Below, piece after piece: positions 14,300 to 23,500 of a DNA stretch of 64,000 bases; the first letter of the stretch is position 1; the number at the start of each line of letters is the position of its first letter. The stretch is from Engraulis encrasicolus. Lineage: Eukaryota; Chordata; Actinopteri; Clupeiformes; Engraulidae. Made by a program: the position numbers and the translations under genes. The stretch spans positions 11,398,238 to 11,462,237 of the forward strand of contig NC_085862.1 in NCBI RefSeq assembly GCF_034702125.1, written 5' to 3'. The notes beneath the pieces were generated by a model. It saw only the letters and a list, made by a program, of their open reading frames with translations. It had not been told where the DNA came from and did no database searches.

Positions 14300-14593
14300 C
14301 TCTCGGCTGCTGCGACAGCATCTGGAGCGGAGGCTAGAATGTAGGCTACAGTTGTTGCTGAGAGGAGCGTGGAGGGGATGGCGGATCGCTGTGCCTGCCT
14401 GGCTGGCTGCTGGACACACCCCCTTTCTCCCCGCAGCCAATCCAATAGGACCTTGGGTGGAGGGAGGGGGAGAGGAGGGGGGGGGGGGGGGGGGTCTGAC
14501 AGAAGTCTCTCAAGCTCTCCTCCTCCTGATGGTCTTGCAGCAGCAGCACTCCTCCTTTCTTGATTAAGGATGAACATGATGGCAAATGACACA

Positions 14594-14677
<84 letters not shown>
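14594..14677. repeat. (GT)n microsatellite
   Basis: About 41 GT units after the first copy of the 14561 repeat. Confidence 0.9.
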
Positions 14678-14678
<1 letters not shown>

Positions 14679-14920
14679 CTTCTGTTTACATGTTGAATGT
14701 TAAATGTTAAATGTTCATTTGTACTGTATTTATTATTGACCACTTATTGTTACCAGTCACTACCTGTCCTGTCTTGCACTTTATGTCTGTCTGTAAAATG
14801 TCAGTAATGTATATGTCTTTGTCCTGGCATGGTATAGAGAAAAAACGTAATTTCATTTCCTTGTATGACTTGTGCATATGAAGAAAGTGACAATAAAAGC
14901 TGACTTGACTTGACTTATTA
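14678..14920 (+). mobile_element. LINE-type 3' tail ending TGACTTGACTTGACTT
   Basis: A non-coding tail with GTCTTGCACTTTATGTCTGT, AATTTCATTTCCTTGTATGA and GTGACAATAAAAGC, closing in TGACT repeats, as fish non-LTR elements do. It is enclosed by two copies of TGATTAAGGATGAACATGAT (14561, 14921). Confidence 0.45.
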
Positions 14921-14953
14921 TGATTAAGGATGAACATGATGGCAAATGACACA

Positions 14954-15154
<201 letters not shown>

Positions 15155-15158
<4 letters not shown>

Positions 15159-16459
15159 TGATTCAGAGTAAAGTAGACATAAACTAAAGAGACACAAAAC
15201 ACAGAGTAATATGCCTATAAATCAGGCATGAAGTGGTTTCAGGACACGCCAAACATTTTTTGTGTGCAACAGAGTAGTCCATTTCCCTCAAAGACAGGCT
15301 AGATCCCAACTAGGTCCCAACTAGATTTTTGACATAGGCCTAACATTTTGCAAGACATGACAATAGTTGATGGCAATTGTTTAAAAATAATCAGGGCATT
15401 ATTCTTAGTCTACACAGAACTTGACATGCAGGAAACGCGTAGGGAAATCAACTTAATTAGGTCCACATGCTTTTTATAGGGTTACAGACAAATAATGCCA
15501 TTATTATGTGCCTGCATGAGCCTGGGCTAGCCTATAAGAATCCGAGGGGTAGCTATCACTATTATTATTATAGGCTATACCTACCCAGTAATCAAACTCA
15601 ATAGCCTACACTAAATCAGCCAAGCCTTTCACTGTTAGGATATTTTTTATGTGATGTACGCTCTGGTGAGGTACAGCATTTACCGTAGCACTACGACATC
15701 AACTCCCAGAAGAAGAAAAAACACCTCACTGAGCAAGATCAAAGCCTTGTATGAGGCGGTTCAGGGCAAGCTCAAGATCAAGATGTGAGAAGTCAGCCAT
15801 CTGCTGTTGAGGTCAGGTAATGCAACTAAAAAGTGGTTGTATTTTTCATGCATAAGTAAACTAGATGTTCTCTTACATTTTCAGCTTTTCTTCATTTAGG
15901 CCTACTCGAATGGTGACATTTCTCTGCTGTTTATTAGTCTCAAAGTCTAGTTAACTAGGCTATAGCCTATAGGCCTAGGTAAGGTCGGCACAAATAAATG
16001 AAGACTATAATTTAATTGGTAAATGCTATCATATCAGAGAGAGTTTAGAAGAAAAAAAATCTCTGATCATATACAGTAGGCCTATAGGACAACTGACTGA
16101 ATGCCTTTGGGCGATGCCGGCGATCCGTCACGATTTTGGACTTATTGAAAAATAATGTGCCTAACTGAATTTCCCTCACCAACATGTCTCCCTCAAATGT
16201 CATGTGATGTGCTCTCAAAAGTTGTCCCACGATTCGCCTGCTAAATATATCAATAGTATTGATAAATTCATGACGAAGAGGACCGTTTTTTTGCCAGTAC
16301 AACAATAATTATTATTTTGAATTATGGTGAAACTATCTCTTTCGAAAAGTACGTAAAATAAAATAAGTAATATTTGCAGGCACGACTGCGGGTGTTCTTC
16401 TGGTTCTGGTGTGCCTCCTGTGAAAAAGCGCCAAGTTCCATCCATAGAATGCGAGTCGG
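15155..16459. other. usp1 upstream region, no gene supported
   Basis: At 15684-15788 a + strand frame reads TSLSKIKALYEAVQGKLKIK before a stop. It is isolated, without a clear acceptor or family match. Confidence 0.4.
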
Positions 16460-16554
16460 TAGTCAAGTGTTTACTAATGTAACATCAAATACTGTTTTGA
16501 TAGAGGAGAAGCTTGGAGGCTGTTAATGGCTATGTTTATGTTATAATTTAACAG
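16460..16554 (+). other. usp1: possible usp1 5' untranslated exon 1
   Basis: The first coding exon opens with a splice acceptor at 17295, so at least one upstream non-coding exon is needed. The best donor seen upstream is ACAG|GTATGT at 16554/16555. The left boundary is arbitrary and no TATA box or start site could be fixed. 5' RNA ends would decide it. Confidence 0.2.
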
Positions 16555-17295
16555 GTATGTATTCTTCTAAGTTGAAGGTTGAGCTTTTGTTGACTGCGTA
16601 GTAGTACCTTATGTAATGTTGAACTAGTTACCGAAAAATGAACCGGCGTGTTCACACACCCCTTCCCGCTGTTGTTGATGGCTTTCTCTGTTAGCGCCTT
16701 GGTCGTATGTCGAAAATAATGGTGATGTGCCTTCTTTAACGGGCATCAATATTGTATTAACTCTGAATTTGGAAAGTGTTTTTCACTGAATTCCTTGATT
16801 GGTGATTAGATAACAACGCCTTAGCATCCCGATTTGTTAGCTAGCTGGCTATGTGTTTGCTATCGTTGACTGAACCTATGAGTAAAGTTTGTTGTGTTGT
16901 GCAGTAGTTTACAAGGTAACCTAGCAGCTGTGAAACTTGAAACGAGAGTGTCGACACTATGTGGACAACTACATTCCAGTTATTTATTTAGCAAATGGTT
17001 TGTAATTGGTAAGCTGCCTGTATTGGATCGTATTGGTGATGCAGATGTCAAGTATCACGCACGTAGACAGTTAGCGAAGCTAACGGGCTAGCTTTGTTCG
17101 TAGCCCACCCCCGTATTCCATTTACAATGCACGCGGTTAGCTATTAGTATGAAGTGATTTGCTTTCGGTTTTACACTCACTGTGCTATTCCAATATCTCT
17201 GTAATGGAAAACAGTTCTGTGTTGTGTTGTGAATTGTAGGACATTTTGACCCGTACAAAATATGACTAACTTCGTCTGTCATGTATTTGTTTCAG

Positions 17296-17510
17296 TGACC
17301 AGTCCAGTGTAGACATCAGCTGTTCTGCGGTTGCGCAATGCCAGGTCTTCAGGCTGACGCCGTGGTGGCCGCTTTGGGCAGCCCCATCAAGAAAAGCAAA
17401 CTGTCTCTGAAGTTCTTTCAGAAGAAGGACACCAAGCGAGCGCTAGATTTCTCCGAGACACAAGCAGAAGAGCAGAATGCACAGCCTCTGGAAACAGAAG
17501 AAACTGCGAG
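17296..17510 (+). CDS. usp1: usp1 exon with start codon (ATG 17338)
   Basis: Acceptor TTTCAG at 17290-17295, donor GTGACC at 17511. The first 42 nt are 5' UTR; codons 1-57 plus two bases follow. Encodes the conserved N-terminal block SPIKKSKLSLKFFQKKDTKR and the RALDF motif shared with mammalian USP1, a region linked to substrate choice in the human protein. Confidence 0.93.
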
Positions 17511-20471
17511 GTGACCCTTTTTGAACCTAGATTGTTAACCATAGTACAAATATTTTGTTGTTTACAGTTTTGCATAGACAGTCATTGGTCCTCTTTTAAT
17601 TACAAAACTAACCAGGGGTTTGTTCAATTCCTTCAGTCTTGACCAGGTCGTGCCATGCCCATGTCCATCATCGCCCGTTACCTGTGAGCGGAGGGAGGTC
17701 CTTGTGCCCTTTGTCGGCTTAAATAACCTTGGCAATACTTGCTACCTGAACAGCATCCTGCAGGTAGGCATTTTGGCTATTGCATTAACGGGTCACGATT
17801 GCATGAGACACTCCATCATTTAATACACTGTGATGTAGATAGACCTGCACAATTTGGCAAGAAGTGTATTGCAGTATTTTTTCCCCTTATGGATTGTCAT
17901 GGCTATGGTTGAACATTACAATTTGGAGTTTCTGCACAGTTGCTCCTGTTTTCCGTTTTTATTTCTAGTGAACGTTTTCAAACTATTCACTCATCAGACT
18001 GAAGATCGGACATACACTTGATGATGACTTGAAAGTGTTCACTGGGAGCCAACAATCTAAAATGGGAGGAAGTGTGCAGACAGACAGGTGTCAGACAGAC
18101 AGGTGTCAGACAGACAGGTGTCAGACAGACAGGTGTCAGACAGACAGGTGTCAGACAGACAGGTGTCAGACAGACAGGTGTCAGACAGACATGTGTCAGA
18201 CAGACAGGTGTCAGACAGACGTTTCAACTGCAAGAGCCTTCATCAGTGAGGCCTGAGCCTGAGGCTACACTGATGAAGGCTCTTGCTGGCGAAGCGTCTG
18301 TCTGACCCGGCAATGTATGAATAAAAATAAAAGAAAAAGGAAGAAAAACAAACTGAGTGGATGTCCCTGATTGGCCTACTTGATTACTTCAGAGATGCAT
18401 CAACAAAAGACGGAAGATCGCTGTGGGTGTGGAAGATAACGATGCAATTCAAGGACATCATAACTTCAAATCAAAGTTGACTTTCATTGGCTGGATTGAG
18501 CAGAATGCTTTGAATGTAAATTAACAGATAAATTAAACAATTAGACATAAACGATGAGGAGTGGCCCTATGCTTGATGACTGTTGATTTTATGGTTCAGA
18601 TTGTCAGTCATTTGTGATGCATTAAGATTTCCCTTTTTATTTCGTTCATCAACCTGGCTTGAGGCATGAAGTAAATGGCATGAGCTGGTTCGTTGAGTTG
18701 GCTGGGGCAAAAATGTGGCATGGTTTTCACTTTCTGAATTTGGGTACCTCTGGGTTTGTTTAAATTTTTGTAAAAAAATAAAACACTACCTTGACAATTG
18801 GAGTATGTTAAAGGGACAGTTTGGTCAATTTCAACATGCAGTTGTATTGCTCACGCTACCCTTGACTTGTCAGTACCTGGTGATGCCACATTTTTCGGCT
18901 CAGCCCTTTCCGAGATATGAGCAATTCTAATGGGGGCAGCGTTTGTTTACATTTTTAAAAAATGAAACATAGGCCAATTCCAAATATTTTCCCAAAAGGT
19001 ACTGCTGTTTTCTAGTTGTCTGCTGATGTTTTATAACCTTTTGGATGTTTTTGGGAATAAATAAAAATGTTTTTTTGAAATGTAAACAAAGAGCTGCCCC
19101 CATTACAATGACCAGGATCTCGGAAACGGCTGAAGAAGAAGAAAAAAAAATCTCAGGCACTGACAAGTCCAGGGTAGTGTGAGCATTACAACTGCATGTT
19201 GAAATTGACCAAACTGTCCCTTTAATGTCTGCAGATGTTGCTTTAATGGTGTTGAATAACTTGTAACCTTGTAATTTTTATTTTGTTCATTTAGGTCCTG
19301 TACTATTGCCCTGGTTTTAAAGAGGCAATCAAGAAGCTGTACAAGCTGTCCAAGGGCCAAAATAAGCAGAAGAAGGTCTTGAAGGATGAGGAGGTTAGCA
19401 AAGATTCCTTTGTCCTTATCAACACTTTTTAAACCATGGACTTTATCTCCCCATGGATGCTTGTCAAACCATGGATGTTTTGATGTGCATTTTCCACTCT
19501 GCCACTTCCAATTCTCTCTTTTTTTTTCTTTTGCTTACGGCAGTAATATTGAAGCGTTTAGATGTAATGGATTTCTTTGAGCTAATGAAGGTCCTTGAAA
19601 TGAGGAACGACGTGCCTTTCGATCTTAAAAAGTCAAGTTGCTTACTACTAAACTTTTTGGATAATTGTATGAAGATTGAAGACAGACAGCAGTAACAAAG
19701 AAAGAAAAGGCCCCTATTTTTGGTGCTGAAAACCAACAAGGATGGCAGGCAATGAACCTGTAGAATTAAAAGAGCGTCGTGGCAGCGTTTATAAAAGCAC
19801 CCTGTACCCCTATAGGAATATAATGTCAAACATCCGTCCACATCAAATCCGAACACGGCCTAATGGGGCACCTAAGTCTCCACCCCTTCCGGGCGGCTCA
19901 TGGGGCTGGGAACGCAAAAACTTTTGACTGGGCTGTAATGGACTGATCAAAGCTATTTTCCGATCCACCTCGCATTTCCCCGTCGATCACACATATGCTG
20001 TGCCTCAGAATTAATAACAACCAATGGTGTGTTTGTTGACTTCACTTGGCGATTTTTGAGTTGTGTGTGCAAAAATATGTAATTATTTGGACTACACAAC
20101 AGACGTCGCATGTCCGACGTGCAGACACTTCAGCCGCGGTGCAGCAGTAGGGTTGGCTGTGCCTCGGTTCACGTCAAATATGCGAGGCGCACGTTGTAGT
20201 CTCTAACACAGTTATGCACAAAAGCTAAAATAGCCTTTCTTGCGTGTCGAAAATGATTGGTCTTACGTTGCAAATCCAAACCTTAAAAATACACCGCCAT
20301 CATATGTGAAATCCGGAGCACATGCCAAACGGGATGAGGATTTAGCTTGACTCGTTCCATTCACTCCCGTTCAAAATGTTGAGAGCTCCAGGCCCACGGC
20401 TCGGAAGTAGAAGGGCGTGACTTAGGTGCCCCATACATGATAACTAACCACTCATCTCTGCTATGCATGTA

Positions 20472-20503
<32 letters not shown>

Positions 20504-23500
20504 AGCAGCAGGAGGGCTCTGCTGTGGAGGCAGGAGAGGGGGAGCAGGAGCTGCAGGCGCCGGCACAGGTGGAGCTACTGGCCAGTTTCCACAGTCTCAT
20601 CACCTCTCTAGAGCAACTGCAGTCCAACTTCCTGGTCAGTCCCAGCAAATACGGCGAGGGCGAGCTCGCCACTCCTCCACGCAAACTGCTCAACTCCCTC
20701 AGGTATTACCACACCACATCACATTACATCACATCACAGGCAGGCTATCATGGGTAAAGAACAATTCTAGACAATTTCAACATGCAGTTGTATTGTTCAC
20801 AATATTCTTGTCTTGTCAGTACCTGAGGACGCTTTTTTTTTTTTTTTTTTTTGGCCCTTTCTGAGATCCTGGCCATGCTATTGGGGGCATGAGTTTGTTG
20901 GACAAGCAGAGGAAATATCCTGCTAGGTTTTTCTTCTGCCTGTGCTCTCAACATGCGTGATTTTACAGTTTGGCTCATCAACCTGGCTTGAGGCATGAAG
21001 TAAATTGCATGAGCTGGTTCGTTGAATTGGCTGGGGGCAAAAATGTGGCATGGTTTTCACTTTCTGAATTCGGGTACCTCTGGGTTTGGAAAAATAAAAA
21101 TAAAACACTACCTTGACAATTGGAGTATGTTCATGTCTGCAGATGTTGCTTTAATGGTGTTGAATAGCTTGTAACCTTGTAATTTTGGGCATCTAACTAT
21201 TCCTTGTTATTATGGAAATATTATGAAGTTTAGTTGAAATCCCGAAATGACCCCTGGGATGTATCAACAGTGTAGTAGGAATAAGGTGAATGTTTCACAT
21301 TGCTTTGCTAAATCTTGCACGTTTCTCTCTCCACAGGCAGCTGAACCCCATGTACGAGGGCTATCTTCAACACGATGCCCAGGAGGTGTTGCAGTGCATC
21401 CTGGGATACATACAGGAAGCCTGCGACATCATCCGCAAAGAGGAGCCAGAGACCACGTCGGGGAAGGAGGAGACCAAAGAGGAGGATGGAGAAGGAGGTG
21501 CAGGAGGGGGAGCGGACGGCCAGCTGAGCGGGAAGAGGAAGAGTGACACCGAGGCGGGGAACGCCAAGAAGAAGCCCAAGTCCCAGGGCAAGAACCATAA
21601 CACCACCAGCCAGGAGGAAGAGGAGCTGCAGCAGCCTGCAACACGATCCAAGAGGAAGTCTTCAGGTAAAAATACTAATGATAGTCAAAAGGAAAACAAG
21701 TTAATAAATGGTATGTCCTGGCACCTGACGGGACACGACAAAAAGGTAGAAAAATTAAAAAGTCCTTTGCACTTTTTAATAGATGGATCTTTGGGGTAGC
21801 TTAGGATAACTGAGCCCTGAGGAAGGTCAGTAGAGCGAAAGCTTGGCCTAATCATTAAAAAGAACACAAAGGGGATTTAAGTTTGCAGACATTTTTCTTT
21901 CAATTTTACACAGCTTTTGTTTATGTTTGGCACCTTTTAATCGAGAGTGCGGTGGGGTCCGCTTTGCAATGCTCGTGCATGTTTGGATTTTTGAATTTCG
22001 AGACAGCCTCTGGCAACGACCAACTTCTCATCCTCCGCACCAGACTACGTACCTTTGGTGACTGAGCTTTCTGTATTGCTGTTCCCACCCCCTGGGTCCG
22101 TCTACCTGCCCACATATGCCAAGCCCCCATACTGATTTACACTGATTTCCTTCAGAAACCAACTCACAGCTCATGTGCTCACTAAGACCCAACTCTGTGA
22201 CCCAACTCCTCTGTTTGTAAAGCAACCTTGGGTTTCATGAAGGGCGCTATAAAAAATATTTTTATTGATAATAATAATAATAATAATAACAATATATGAG
22301 GACCTTGGCCCTCAAAATGGGAACAAGGGGGCACGGCGGGCATGTCCTCAAGGGAGTCAGCATTCTGTTATCTCTGCCACCACTTTTTCAACCATAGAAT
22401 GCTTCTGCCAAGCTTGCTAATTTTCCTCGCCCTCTGCAGCAAACACTACCAGAAAGGTTCTGTGACGTGTTTCATGATGGAACTGGTGAATGCATAGATT
22501 ACTATCTGATAGACCCATCACAAACGGATGAAATATCTAAAACCTCAACACCTGTCTGACCAGGTGCCACCCATTTTGGAGAAAACGGGTGACAACGTTG
22601 TCCATTGGGGAGTGTGAACCTTTGGGACACGGTGGCATAACATGACAAAGCAGCAAATGATTTAAGCTAACAACAACAGCAGCAACAAAAAAAACAATGA
22701 AATCAGTTATAACAATATAACAATCAAATGACCTCATGATGTCCATGTGTCTCTAGGTGACATCAGTACAGAGGGAGCTGGTGATCAGCTTGCTAATGGC
22801 CACCAGGAGGCAGGGCAGACGGAGGAGGAGGAAGAGAAGGTGGAGAAGGAGAAGGAAGAGGGGAGTGAAGTGGAGGAAGCAAAGCTGCCGGAGCTCCCCA
22901 AGGAAACGACAAGCAAAAGGAAGAAGCGAGCACGACTGAGTTGGTTAAAGTCGTCGTCCTCTTCCTCCTCCTCCTCATCGACATCCTCTGGGAAACAGCC
23001 CAGCATCTTCTCCAAGTTTCGGAGCATGGGCCGCCTGACCAGCCACTTGGGCGGCCGCTCTGAAACCAAAGAGGAGCAGGAGAAGGAGGAGGCCCGTAGG
23101 CCGCAAGATCAGGACCAAACAGACGACACCGCACTCACGTTAGCGCAGACCAGCGCTCAGTGTAAGGACGGCAAACCCCAGAGCGAAGGTAAGCACGGTG
23201 TCTTAAGTTAAGTCTGGGAGGGATCAGTCTCTTGCGTCCTTCAGCTTGTGTGTTTTTTTTCTCCATTGACTTAACATCACTTGCTGCCACACTAAATTGT
23301 CTCTGCATTCCATGTCTGTCTGTGTCTGCCTGTCTGTCTGTCTGTGTGTATAGAGACCCAAAGCTTGGATGTATTGAAGAGCCTGTTCCAGGGGCAGCTG
23401 GTGCTCCGGACGCGCTGTCTGGAGTGCGAGTGCTTCACGGAGCGGCGGGAGGACTTCCAGGATATCAGTGTCCCCGTGCAGGAGGACGAGCAGACACCAA

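Larger units (their letters stand above)
18646..21187. repeat. direct duplication of about 213 bp in two usp1 introns (18646-19278 and 20975-21187)
   Basis: Both copies run TCATCAACCTGGCTTGAGGC, GCATGAGCTGGTTCGTTGA, GGGTACCTCTGGGTTTG, ACACTACCTTGACAATTGGA, AGATGTTGCTTTAATGGTGT, TTGTAACCTTGTAATTTT. The first is longer only because it contains the MITE at 18808-19225. Confidence 0.85.

Noticed and set aside
18076..18222. CRISPR-like array
   Set aside because: Fifteen-bp units with no spacers in a vertebrate intron: a minisatellite.
21666..21799. Readthrough of the usp1 exon 21337-21665
   Set aside because: The donor CAG|GTAAAA and the family match at 22757 show this is intron.
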